Assembly (NCBI RefSeq): GCF_964204645.1
Contig: NC_134030.1
Span: 18,607,110-18,671,109 of the forward strand
Reading direction: 5' to 3'
Source: Tubulanus polymorphus
Taxonomy: Eukaryota; Nemertea; Palaeonemertea; Tubulaniformes; Tubulanidae
DNA length: 64,000 nt
In this document: one piece after another, positions 1 through 10,460 of the stretch
How the letters are laid out: each line of letters starts with the position of its first letter
Numbering within the stretch: the stretch's first letter is position 1
Program-made: the position numbers and the translations under genes
Notes under the pieces: generated by a model
What the model saw: only the letters and a program-made list of their open reading frames with translations
Told to the model about the DNA's origin: nothing
Database searches by the model: none

Positions 1-300
1 TCATAGGGGGATTTATGGTGGCAGTAATCGTTGCCAGAAATGCAATATCAAATAAGTAGGTATATTGATGATGTCATAGGGGGATTAATGGTGGTAGCCA
101 TTTTAATGGATAAATAGACCATATCCTTCAGCATTTGATGATGTCATAGGGGGATTTATGGTGGCAGTAATCTTAGCCAGAAATTCAATCTCAAATAAGT
201 AGATATATCGATGATGTCATAGGGGGGTGTATGGCGGTAGCAATGTAAGAATATCAAATGAGTGGGCTTTTTGATGATGTCATAGGAGGACTAATGGAGA
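1..300. repeat. Irregular tandem repeat with TGATGATGTCATAGG core
   Basis: Five copies of a 60-80 bp unit, each starting TGATGATGTCATAGGGGGA and followed by a variable ATGGTGGCAGTAATC part. The array runs off the left window edge. Degenerate relatives occur near 3,145, 3,215 (with a perfect TGACGTCA) and 3,349, so the unit belongs to a dispersed family. The core resembles a CRE/bZIP half-site, but no function is shown. Confidence 0.6.
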
Positions 301-604
301 AGGTACTTTTTAGAAACTGTTGAAATGTACGTAAAAAAAGAAAACACAGAAAATTTGAATTGACAACATACACTGGCAAGTGAGCACGACACTTAATACA
401 ACGATCATCATATTTACCGTTGTACCAGTTATGGGACAGACTGCGCACCATGTGACCGGCGGTGGCAGCAGCGCTGCCGCCGCCACCGTCCAATATAACG
501 TTGCCGTTGGTCGCGTCTTCGCAAAAGATGGCGCTGTACGACGTGCTGATGAATTGAGTCGTGACGGCCGCGGACGACGAACGATCGACGGACGGATCGG
601 GCAT
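254..604 (-). CDS. Possible first coding exon, unknown product
   Basis: A minus-strand open frame from ATG at 604 begins MPDPSVDRSSSAAVTTQF and continues through an acidic segment with one Cys and a Gly/Ala-rich stretch (GGGGSAAATAG). The part from 450 to 604 is clearly more GC-rich than its surroundings and has a coding-like third-position pattern. The frame stays open further upstream to 733, but that part is a (GA)n run and hydrophobic residues, so the ATG at 604 is the better start. The frame closes at 254 in repeat DNA, so a splice donor around 440-460 is likelier than the stop; no strong donor is visible. Later exons would lie off the left edge. I recognise no family. Confidence 0.25.
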   Translation of the reverse strand: MPDPSVDRSSSAAVTTQFISTSYSAIFCEDATNGNVILDGGGGSAAATAGHMVRSLSHNWYNGKYDDRCIKCRAHLPVYVVNSNFLCFLFLRTFQQFLKSTFSISPPMTSSKSPLI

Positions 605-825
605 CTGCGATAACGAGCCGATATTTAAATGAAGCGTTAACAAAGAGAGAGAGAGAGAAAGAGTGAAAATTATAGATTTCAGAACTTTGCCGGTGAGGAC
701 TGCAAAAACAATCATGTTTAGCATTTCGAACAAATTCCGAGCGAACTAGACATCGGACCACTAGACGGCGTAACTAATCGTCAGCTTTATACCGTAATGC
801 ACACATAAATCTATGACAGGTAACT

Positions 826-1000
826 CTCGTTTTGGTGCCCCGCCAAAAGGGAATCTTTCTGTTTTGGCGACCCCGCACTGAAATGGAATTTAACAGAAAA
901 TTTAACAATTTTTTTCAGTGTTCTGGTTCCCTCATTTATGTATCAGGAACTTTCCGCCACAACAACTTAAAACCTTTCAGCGCTTATCAATTTTCGCCTT
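826..1000. repeat. Dispersed element fragment related to the 37.3-kb palindrome
   Basis: It contains TTTTGGCG motifs and CCCTCATTTATGTATCAGGA. The same words flank the arms of the large hairpin at 37,288-37,522 (CCCTCATTTACATACCAGGA). Probably a decayed copy of that family. Confidence 0.4.
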
Positions 1001-1029
1001 CCGTGATATTTCCTTCCAGTGCGATGTAC

Positions 1030-1187
1030 AACTGATAATACATATCTAGCCGAGAATTCACAAGAGGTGCTGCCATCTCTCAATGTATTACAATCGAAGT
1101 AATTGCATTAATACACTGCAATGCAGTGTATTATTTAAGTCCATCACTGATTCATATACTGCACTGCGGTGTAGTCACGTGAAAGGA
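1030..1187. repeat. Partial copy of TTAA-flanked MITE family 1
   Basis: It carries the family-1 words TGCCATCT..TCAA, ACTGCACTGCGGTGTA and a terminal GTGAAAGGATTAA, but lacks the other end. It directly abuts the complete copy at 1,188. Confidence 0.5.
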
Positions 1188-1440
1188 TTAACCCTTTCTG
1201 TGCTGACTAATTAATACCCTATAGTGCTTGAGAAAATGTGAAAATTTCGGAAAATTCCACCCTAGTGTGTTGAAAAACGGGAATAGCACTATAATGCGTC
1301 TACACGGCGGCGCGGTGTATCATTAGTTACTAGTATTTCACTATGTTTGACAGGTACTGCCATCTTTCAAGAGAGATAATTACTAATTACTAATCAAATC
1401 AATACACCACAGTGAGGTGTAGATGCACTGAAAGGGTTAA
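1188..1440. mobile_element. MITE, TTAA-flanked family 1 (piggyBac-like)
   Basis: Starts TTAACCCTTTCTGTGC and ends GCACTGAAAGGGTTAA, so about 12-14 bp terminal inverted repeats sit inside TTAA on both sides. Internal marks shared with the copies at 2,054, 5,147, 5,653, 26,861 and 28,146 are TACCCTATAGTGCT, CACCCTAGTGTGTTGA, TTTCACTATGTTTGACAGGT and ACACCGCAGTGCGGTGT palindromes. A TTAA target and CCCTTT-type ends are characteristic of the piggyBac superfamily. There is no coding capacity, so it is non-autonomous. Confidence 0.75.
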
Positions 1441-2053
1441 TCGTTTATTATGGGTGGATATCTCGCCGCCCAAATAAACACATACACTTTCAGGAAATCC
1501 GTCAAGAATTGCAGGCAGTATCGGAAATTCAAGATAGCCGCTCTGGCAACCGCATTAGAGACGGCCTATAACCACCAATTTATTCTTAAGTGCTTGATAC
1601 TTCCCCTTCCCTCATTTTTAAAACAATTTTCAAGGAAATCTATCGAGAATTTCAGGCATCATCGTCCTAAAAAGGGCTCGGGGACAATGGACGGCACACC
1701 CTGAATAGAATTTAAGACGCCTCCCCCTCACCATAAATAACTATTATCTATTCATATAACCCACAACTGTGTAACCGGGTCTTTGCCGATCTTATAGGCA
1801 GATATCCTATAGTTATTAGCGTTGCGAGATATTCTCTTTAAGATATTCTACTTACATCGGAAATGATCTAATTTCGTACGGAAAAAATAAATCGCAAGGA
1901 AACGCTCCTTAAATAAACCGGTAAGAATTAGGGCAGATCACTTGATAACTTGAAGTGCGCAATTTCATGAATGGTTTGTGATACGTACACGTAACAGTGA
2001 GTGATTTGTGTCGTGTATGTTTTATAGACTTGATATTCTAATCATCCCGAGGT
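1441..2053. other. Non-coding interval, nothing recognised
   Basis: One short open frame (1,450-1,704) has no motif, start context or codon bias. I see no repeat structure or RNA gene. Confidence 0.5.
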
Positions 2054-3026
2054 TTAACCCTTTCACTGCTAGTACCCTTAAATGCGCAAGATCTGAAGAT
2101 TCCACCCCGATGCATCGCATTCAATGGGCATACCATTGCATCCACTTCCCGGCGGTACAATGTTTAACAAGCATACTGCTATATTGTGTCTGCTACTGCC
2201 CTGCAGTACGATGTATAATAGACATACTGCTATATTGTGTCTGCACTACCCTGCAGTACAATGTATAATGGGCATACTGCTATATTGTGTCTGCTACTAC
2301 CCTGCAGTATGATGTATAATGGGCATACTGCTATATTGTGTCTGCACTACCCTGCAGTACAATGTATAATGGGCATACTGCTATATTGTGTCTGCTACTA
2401 CCCTGCAGTATGATGTATAATGGGCATACTGCTATATTGTGTCTGCTACTACCCTGCAGTATGATGTATAATGGGCATACTGCTATATTGTGTCTGCTAC
2501 TACCCTGCAGTACGATGTATAATGGGCATACTGCTATATTGTGTCTGCTACTACCCTGCAGTACGATGTATAATGGGCATACTGCTATATTGTGTCTGCT
2601 ACTACCCTGCAGTACGATGTATAATGGGCATACTGCTAGCCTATATTGTGTCTGCTACTACCCTGCAGTACGATGTATAATGGGCATACTGCTATATTGT
2701 GTCTGCTACTACCCTGCAGTACGATGTATAATGGGCATACTGCTATATTGTGTCTGCACTACCCTGCAGTACGATGTATAATGGGCATACTGCTATATTC
2801 AGTCTACCCCACAGTGCCGTGTATAAGGACATATACCACAATATCACGTTTATCCAATATTACCTTTACCGAGTTCAGCATTTACTAATGATATGTTTGC
2901 CAGGAGCAGCTGTCTTTCAATAACATTTTAACTAATGAATAATACACCGCATCACAGGGTAGGTGCAGTATAGGGTGGACAGATTATACACTGCATTGCG
3001 AGGTACAGACACTGAAAGGGTTTTAA
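2054..3026. mobile_element. TTAA family 1 MITE expanded by an internal minisatellite
   Basis: The left end TTAACCCTTTCACTGC and right end ACACTGAAAGGGTTTTAA are family-1 termini. The right flank also keeps TTTGCCAGGAGCAGCTGTC and CAATAACATTTTAACTAATG, decayed versions of the family interior. The element is about 970 bp instead of the usual 250-310 bp because the minisatellite at 2,157-2,805 lies inside it. Confidence 0.6.
2157..2805. repeat. 51-bp minisatellite, about 12-13 units
   Basis: Unit built from ATACTGCTATATTGTGTCTG, then CTACTACCCTGCAGTACGAT, then GTATAATGGGC. Variants are CTGCACTACC (one base shorter), TATGATG/TACGATG, and one CTAGC insertion at 2,636. Because 51 is a multiple of three, long open frames run through it (for example 2,338-2,781). 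Those frames simply repeat and are not genes. Confidence 0.9.
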
Positions 3027-4199
3027 ACCATTAAACTAGAAAGCCATCATCGGGATATTCATCATACACGGATATTATGTACCTTATCGAGGTATCGAGA
3101 TTATCCCAAGGCTAAAATCATTCACTTAGATTCATTAATCCCCCAATGACATCATGAAATTACCAAATGATAGAATCTTTAGAATTTAGGTGTCTCAGAA
3201 AATATCCGATCGCTAGCTGTCAATTTGATGACGTCATTGTGGGAGTTGAGGATGTAGCCATCTTTTCTCAAAATCTAAAGATTAAGTTTTTAATTGTAAT
3301 TTGTAATTTTGTAATTTGACTTCTATGTCCTATGGGAATAGTAGGTATTGTGATGATGTCATCGGGTGGATCAACGAACACAGAAGTGTCTATGTCAAAC
3401 CAGTCGACAATTCGATAGATTTAGAACGTAGCACAGATGGTGCAACAAAACACAGGGACATTCGCGGTGAAAGTCAGTTCGTATTCAATGATATTTAAAC
3501 TCGATTTTTAAGCTTCAAAAATTTATCAAACGAGTCATCGGATAGACATAAGATCAGCTCTTTCACACTCAGTGTATGGTATTGAAAAGTGATTTACCAA
3601 TCGTAAAAATTTAATTCGCATTTAATCAAAATGTAGAAGGAAATTGAAGCGCTGTAACCCAGTGTCGCTAGCGACCTCTGGTGGATTATCGCCGAATCCT
3701 CGCTTCGCAGGTATCCCATTACCAAAGCATTAATTTCCGAGATAAATGCCGCTGCCACCTAGCGAGCAAAAAAAAGAAAAAATTTCCAATTCGTAAAAGA
3801 AATCCCTGGTATATAGGAAGTGCAGGGAAAGGGGTTAACACGGGTCGGTGACAGATCGCTGATATTTACGCGTGGCATCGATATTGTCGAAGGGAATTAA
3901 TCTTACGCGATCGGTTTAACGTAATATACGAGAGCTAGTTCTTAATATCCGGCATCCTGGTTTTGTAAACGACCCACGCGCGCGTGGTATTAGAAAGGAC
4001 GACTAATGAAGCGTGTAATGTTCACCTGCCAGGGGCAGCTCCGCGGGTGACGAGTCAGGTTTCGTCGCGTAGATTTCAATATCGCCCAGATTTCAATATC
4101 GCGCTGTTCGAAATGCAGACTTCGAAAAATGAATGATTCGAATTTGAAATCGTCGAATTATAAACACGCGCCGCGCAACGCGAAATTAATAAAAAGGCA
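3027..4199. other. Non-coding interval with CRE-like repeat remnants
   Basis: Remnants of the 1-300 family lie at about 3,140-3,370, including TGACGTCA at 3,219. Near 3,665 there is a GTCGCTAGCGACCTCTGGTG segment of the CTCF-like dispersed family. No gene is seen. Confidence 0.5.
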
Positions 4200-4765
4200 A
4201 CTGTGAAACTGGATTCTGAGTGGAATCAAACCTACACAACAGCTGTGGAATAGGGTCCAGAACCAACACAACTGTGGAACAGGGTCCAGAACCAGCACAA
4301 CTGTGGAACTGGATTCAGGGTCGAATTAAACCCACACAATTGTGAAACAGGTTCCAGAACCAACACAACTGTGGAACTGGATTCAGGGTCCAATTAAACC
4401 CACACAACTGTGAAACAGGTTCCAGAACCAACACAACTGTGGAACTGGATTCTGAGTGGAATCAAACCTACACAACTGTGGAACAGTGTCCAGAACCAAC
4501 AACTGTGGAACTAGATCCACAGTCAAATTGGACCCACACAATCGGAGAACAGGGTTCAAGAGTCGAAATAAACCCACAATACAGTCAAATTAAACCCACA
4601 CAACTGTGGAACTAGATCCACAGTCAAATTAAATCCACACAACTGCGGAACTAGATCCACAGTCAAATTGAACCCACACAACTGTGGAACTAGATCCACA
4701 GTCAAATTGAACTCACACAACTGTGAAACTGGGTTCAAGAGTCGAATTAAATCAACAACGACCAC
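4200..4765. repeat. 38-bp minisatellite with AACTGTGGAACTGGATTC core
   Basis: About 14 units of CCACACAACTGTGGAACTAG followed by ATCCACAGTCAAATTGAA. There are longer variants in the first half (CAGGGTCCAGAACCAACACA). The core AACTGTGGAACTGGATC is also the terminal sequence of a dispersed element at 18,450-18,561, 39,827-39,930 and 60,690-60,800. Confidence 0.85.
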
Positions 4766-5146
4766 CTTTCATCAGATTCACGCCTACACTGGCGAGTGAG
4801 TATAGGTATGGTGATTATCTGCCGACGTATTTGATAAATGAAGGGCCGAGTAGAAACACAACAAGCAAATACAATCTAGCTGTCACACACGGGGCAAACG
4901 AGGGTCATATAGACACAGCAGAAAAATATGACAAATCGTCGTAATTATCCGATATCAATAAATCCGAGATAAACGTAAAAATGACACATTTGTAAACGGA
5001 AAGAAAAGTCCATTCGGTCGAATACCGGAATATAGAAATTCTTTCCTCTACAACTATGGAAGGGGTAAAAGTAATAATATATATCCGAATATCAAAATTT
5101 GAGAAAAAAAAACAGTTTTTCGAAAGTTCTTCGAATTATTCAAATC

Positions 5147-5417
5147 TAAACCCTTTCAGTGCGTCTACACCGCAGTGCGGTGTACGAATCAGTGATGGAT
5201 TTTGCTAGTATAGTGTATTGATTTAATTAGTAATTACTAATTATCTCTCTTGAAAGGTGGCAACACCTGTCAAACATAGTGAAATATTAGTAACTAACAT
5301 ACAAGCCGCACTATAGTGGTATTCCCGTTATTCATCACACTAGGGTGGAATTTTTCAGAATTTTCAAATTATCTTCAGCACTATAGGGTTTAAATCAGTC
5401 AGCAGTGAAAGGGTTAA
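5147..5417. mobile_element. TTAA family 1 MITE, inverted orientation
   Basis: Starts TAAACCCTTTCAGTGC and ends GCAGTGAAAGGGTTAA. The interior is the reverse complement of the 1,188 copy (GGTGGCAACACCTGTCAAAC, ACACTAGGGTGGAATTTTTC). One flank is TAAA rather than TTAA. Confidence 0.75.
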
Positions 5418-5652
5418 ACAACGTCACATTGCATCAATTCTGACGGCAGAAACTTGAGTAGAATAGGAAACGTTTATAGGCTACATTACACGCCCCAGTT
5501 CCAAGACCACGAAGCCATTCACGTTCATTCGAAAAAAGGTTTAGAAGTTTCACGATTTGGACTAAAAGAGAATGTTAACTTTGGACGACGACCCTAAAGC
5601 CTATGTCCCGTAAAAGCTTACGAGGTAACTTGGGAAATTTTGCTAACTCCCA

Positions 5653-5815
5653 TTAACCCTTTCAGTGCATCTACACCGCAGTGCGGTGTATGAACTGGTG
5701 ATGGACTTTGCTAGTACACCACACTGCGGTGTATTGATTTAATTAGTAATTAGTAATTATCTCTCTTGAAAGATGGCACTATAGGGTATTAATCAGTCAG
5801 CACGTAGAGGGCTAA
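5653..5815. mobile_element. TTAA family 1 MITE, internally deleted
   Basis: The left end TTAACCCTTTCAGTGCATCT is intact and the right end is decayed (CAGCACGTAGAGGGCTAA). About 110 bp present in other copies, between AAAGATGGCA and CTATAGGGTATTAA, is missing. Confidence 0.65.
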
Positions 5816-5832
5816 GCAAAGTATATACCTTG

Positions 5833-6321
5833 TTAACCCATTAGCACTCAAGACGCCCGTATCCGCCCTGCCTATTACTCCTCAAGCCGCCCGAATCCGC
5901 CCTGACACTTTTTCGTATGCTGCACGAAAACGGTTACAGTGAGATGCGAAATCAATAGCTTATCTTAAACTAGACACCTCCGAGTCCTTGGAATACCGAA
6001 CAGAAATCAACATCTTTCCATTTCAAATTCTCGAGTATTAGCAGAAAGAACATGACAGATCTGAATGTGCACTTCAAATCCGAGTAAGTTTGGATGAATT
6101 TCGGGGGACCAAAAGTACACAATTTTGGTGGCCCACCTCATCGAATCTTACAGAATATGAAAGCCTTGACTTTTTACTACAAAATTAAGCTAACTTGTAG
6201 TGCATGGAAATAAACAGCGATTGAGGTATTCGGTATCGTGATGAACTTAGATTTTACCTCGAATTAACTGAGGAGTAATTGACACTACACAGTGAAATTC
6301 CTGAGTGCTAATGGGTATTAA
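5833..6321. mobile_element. MITE, TTAA-flanked family 2
   Basis: Left end TTAACCCATTAGCACTCAAG; right end CCTGAGTGCTAATGGGTATTAA, which gives about 14-bp inverted termini. It is homologous along its length to 16,727-17,210 (shared CGCCCTGCCTATTACTCCTC, TTTCGTATGCTGCACG, TGAGGAGTAATTGACACTAC). No coding capacity. TTAA targets again suggest a piggyBac-type transposase acting in trans. Confidence 0.7.
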
Positions 6322-6879
6322 AAGAAAACCTTCAGTTTCTTAACCTTTGAAGTATAATTTTCAACTCGAAATTCGGTTCACATTTTCCGGGATTTTTTAC
6401 CTAAAACCCGAAACCTGAATTCAGTTCAGATTGGGAGTTTGAAATATTCATCTACGTTCGTACCTACTATCGACGCGATCTTCAGAGATCCTAAAACTCC
6501 GAATTGTGAAATCCTCCTCGAAAAGTTAACTTCAAAATATTACGAGCGTCCTCAAATTCAAACCGCTAGACGGGATCTTAAACGACGCGAAACAAATTTT
6601 AGAAAACGGCAGAAAAGTCTATTTCCTAGTAGCTCCTTGTAGTAGTCAATGCAAATACTGAGTGTAAACATATAAGTGGCAAGAGTTCCTTCCAGGAATT
6701 ACGAAATATGCGAATTTATCTTATCAATCCGTCACAAAAGCACTTTACTATAGCCTATACCTGTCTCAAAATGTACATGTGTGTACTAAACGACTTCACA
6801 CGCGTCATCAGAGTCTTCCCTGGACGTTTGGGGTCATTAGAATTAGTAAACATCAAACTTAAAATGGCAGGAATGAACG
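6322..6879. other. Non-coding interval, nothing recognised
   Basis: A short open frame at 6,439-6,642 opens only at a non-ATG codon and shows no domain. No other structure is seen. Confidence 0.45.
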
Positions 6880-7520
6880 TGGCAGAGTCTCATGATGCCA
6901 TCAGGTTCAAATTCCTGAGGCGGCAGAGTTTCACAATGCTATCAGCTTCAAAACCCTGCAACGGACGAACATGACAGAGTCTACCAATGCCATCAGGTTT
7001 AATCCCTGCTGAGGGGGAATATGGCAATTGCTATCAGGTTCAAATCGTTGCAAGGGTGGCAGAGTCTCACAACGCCATCAGGTTCAAATTCCTGAGAGGG
7101 AGGAACGTGGCAGAGTCTCACAATGCCATCAGGTTCGATCCCTGCTGAGGGGGAATATGGCAATTTCCATCAGGTTCAAATCGTTGCAAGGGTGGCAGAG
7201 TCTCACAACGCCATCAGGTTCAAATTCCTGAGAGGGAGGAACGTGGCAGAGTCTCACAATGCCATCAGGTTCGATCCCTGCTGAGGGGGAATATGGCAAT
7301 TGCCATCAGGTTCAAACCGTTGCAAGGGTGGCAGAGTCTCACAATGTCATCAGGTTCAAATTCCTGAGGAATATGGCAATTGCCATCAGGTTCAAAACCT
7401 TGCGAGAGAGGAAGGTAGCAATCTCAAGTTTAAATCCCTGAGATGGAGGAACGTGGCAGTCCCACAATGCCATCAAGTTTAAATATTCGCAAAGAACGAG
7501 GGCAGATAATGGCATCATAA
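6880..7520. repeat. Higher-order tandem repeat with pol III-box-like motifs
   Basis: Roughly 45-bp subunits of the form GTGGCAGAGTCTCACAATGC, CATCAGGTTCAAATTCCTGA, GAGGGAGGAAC. They are organised in a higher-order period of about 136 bp (marker CTGCTGAGGGGGAATATGGC near 7,007, 7,143 and 7,280). Each subunit has a TGGCAGAGTCTC A-box-like word and most have GGTTCAAAT, a B-box-like word. The same unit forms the array at 30,606-31,370 and a single copy at 21,541-21,605. Confidence 0.75.
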
Positions 7521-7859
7521 GACGTGAAGGGGTTAATTTTAACCGCATGCCAGGGTTAGATCACGAATCAATAGTCGATACGAACTAATTGACAAGATTT
7601 CGAACAATAACGCAATCAGTTTACGGTACACTTAGTCAAATCAACCAAATACAATTTCGACATCCAAATCAACGTGATTGAATTTACATCTTTAACAACA
7701 TCAACTTCATTCCTCGGCGACATTTACATACATAAACTGCTCGCGCGGAGAGACGATTTGAATTCTCGATGAGTCGCGCTTCCGAGCCGAAATCTACTCG
7801 CGGTTTATTACCATCGAGTGGAACAACTCGAGTACGGTGCGCCTGGTGTGAGATATACG

Positions 7860-8100
7860 GCACATCCTGCCTGGGCTGGGGTTTGAATCTGATGGTATCG
7901 CTACACTCAGTCACGGCACGAACCCCTGCAACACTAGACCGGGCGCGCGGGTTAACGGAATAAAAACTCGGGACACCAATCAGATTGCTCGTTGTATAAT
8001 TGCTGAGGTAAATTTCGCGGAAGAACTATAAATGGTAAAACCCGGGCTAAAATGAAACGGGATATCCGATTGGCTGATAATGACATCATCTAAGCCGCGG
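7860..8100. repeat. Dispersed repeat (copy 2 at 21,285-21,520)
   Basis: Shares TGGTATCGCTACACTCAGTC, CGGCACGAACCCCTGCAACA, CAATCAGATTGCTCGTTG, GGAAGAACTATAAATGG and GATTGGCTGATAATGACATC, in the same order, with 21,285-21,520. This is a mobile-element-derived family with no coding capacity. Confidence 0.65.
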
Positions 8101-8119
8101 TAGGATTCTGTAGGCCCTA

Positions 8120-8530
8120 TTCTAGAAGATTCTACGACTGGCAAGTGAGGATCTACCAGGTGTCATTAGTTCGCAGAAGGACATCAACTATTGCCAATCA
8201 ATAATCCTCCAGGATCGCTAGTGGCATTCGGTTACCACGCTTAAATTTCTTCCACATCTCAATGACAATTCGAGTAAACTTTTCCGATTAGTTAATCAAT
8301 TTTCAGTGAAATCAATACCATCCACTGAGTGAGAGAGGGAGTCATATATCTATCCGATGAGTCGTTTGATAATTTTCAAATTTCTAAGCTCAAATATCAA
8401 GTTCAGATTTCATTGAAAATGAACTTTTTTCTACGAATGACCCGATGCTTTATAGCGCCATCTGGTGAGCGCTGGTAACCCGTTGTGGCAAGTGAGAATC
8501 CACTAGGGGTCGCCTGTAGGCCCCGATTAA
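8120..8530. repeat. Degenerate copies of the CTCF-like dispersed repeat
   Basis: GGCAAGTGAGGATCTACCAG-GTGTCATTAG at about 8,140, CAGGATCGCTAGTGGCATTC at about 8,211, GCGCCATCTGGTGAGCG at 8,455 and GGCAAGTGAGAATCCACTAG-GGGTCGCC at 8,488 are single decayed units of the array at 25,890-26,430. Confidence 0.5.
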
Positions 8531-9469
8531 TCTTCAATTTCACCTAGGTTCCATTCGAAATGGAACCACCTTTCCTTCATTTTGAGTAAGTCAACTATCA
8601 ATGAAATCTATCTCAAGCACCAAGGGTAAAAGGTGGATCCTTTTTGAGGCTCAATGATAGAGTTTAAAAATCCATTGAACTCGAAAATTGAAAACAAACC
8701 GATTCTAGCTTTTACGTAAAACTGAGACTGTAAGCCACAACGCCATCTGGTGTCATCGAATGTAAACCAGTTTCACCGTATTTCCCGCGAACACGCACAG
8801 ACTTGTTCTATCAGTGAGATACTATCTCTATTCCCCGCAGTGAGACCATACATTGCGCGGCCGGTCAATACGCGTTAATGAGTTTGCCGCGGTCCGAAAC
8901 GCAATCGACGACGACGTCGCCGTGGCGATGATTGTTGGCGATTAATTTGTCTATTTTCGATCTCACCAGTCATGTGTATAGAAATCAGTAATCAGTAATC
9001 AGACTCAGACGAAGAGAACCGATCCCTGAACTTTAAAACCTCGCGAATCAAAAGAAAAGATACGCCTTCTCAATAACATTTTCCGACCAAAGCGACCGAC
9101 ACTTTCCGATCAGATCTTTACTTTTTCTGTCGCGAAAACGAGTATCACGTTTCTATTTTTGGGAGCGCAGGAAAAGAAAAGGTTAGGGAGAAAGAGGGAG
9201 ATGGGGAAAGGGAGGGGGTGAAGACAAAAGCAGGGAGATTGGAGACACAGAGTGGGAGATAGGGGATTAGAGGGGTGTCTGACCCGAGATAAGAGACTAA
9301 AGAGATCACAATGCAAAGAAAAAGCCGTGCATTAGATTCGTACCTTTGAAGTAAGACAATTAGGATATACACGCATCACAGGTACTCCGAAAGGTTATTG
9401 ATCTGAACCTGGTGGAGTACAAGGTCACGGTCACGTGGAGATGCGCAGCCATCCGCAACTTATAGACAA
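8531..9469. other. Non-coding interval; purine-rich tract at 9,160-9,300
   Basis: No gene is seen. One AACGCCATCTGGTG motif lies at 8,739. A run of A/G-rich sequence (AGGGAGAAAGAGGGAGATGG and similar) at 9,160-9,300 could form unusual structure, but nothing more can be said. Confidence 0.45.
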
Positions 9470-10460
9470 CGCTATTTAAAACGAAGCTAGGCTCATTTCA
9501 GTTCTATAACCGATCCAACAAATTAGAATGAGTTTAAGTAAGCTCATTTCGGCTTAGCAAATAATCCAGTTGAAGCGGATTTTGGTTCTAAATCCACTTT
9601 CAATAGCTCATTTTAGTTCTATAGATTATCTATCAACCGAAGACCGGTTTAAGCTCATTTCGGCTCAGCATCTTATCCAGTCTAAGCTCTTCTTGATTCC
9701 AAAGCCAATCTAACAACTTAAGACCCATTTGAAGCTAATCTTGGTTCTAAATCCACTTTCAATAGCTCATTTTAGTTCTATAGATTATCTATGAACCGAA
9801 GACCGGTTTAAGCTCATTTCGACTGAGCATCTTATCCAGTCTAAGCTCTTCTTGATTCCAAAGCCAATCTAACAACTTAAGACCCATTTGAAGCTAATTT
9901 TGGGTCTACAACCAATCTTACAACTTACAACCTGTCCAAGCTCATTTCGGCGCGATGACCAATCTAACAATTTGCAATACCAGTCTAAGCTGATTTTCGT
10001 TCCATAGCTAATCTAACACCTTAATACCGGTCTAAGCTCATTTTAGTTCTATAACCAATCTAACAACTTAAGACCAGTTTAAGCTCATTTTGGTTAAGAC
10101 CAGTCTAAGCTCATTATGGGTCTATAACCAATCTAACAACTTAAGACCAGTTTAAGCTTATTTTGGTTAAGACCAGTCTAAGCTCATTTTGGGTCTATAA
10201 CCAATCTAACAACTTAAGACCAGTTTAAGCTCATTTTAGTTCTATAACCAGTCTAACAACTTAAGACCAGTTTAAGCTCATCTTGGTTAAGACCAGTCTA
10301 AGCTAATTTTGGGTCTATAACCAACCTAACAACTTAAGACCAGTCTAAGCTCATTTTGGTAAAGACCAGTCTAAGCTGAGGATTGAAGACCAGTCTAAGC
10401 TGATTTCCGTTCCTTAGCCAATCTAACACCTTAATACCGGTCTAAGCTAATCTAACAACC
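9470..10460. repeat. 47-bp minisatellite, first block
   Basis: Units of CTATAACCAATCTAACAACT, TAAGACCAGTCTAAGCTCAT, TTTGGTT, degenerate on the left side and cleaner to the right. A second block of the same unit lies at 11,520-12,050. The divergence gradient suggests ageing at the array edge. Confidence 0.85.

Noticed and set aside
2338-2781. 147-codon frame
   Set aside because: Translation of the 51-bp minisatellite inside a MITE.
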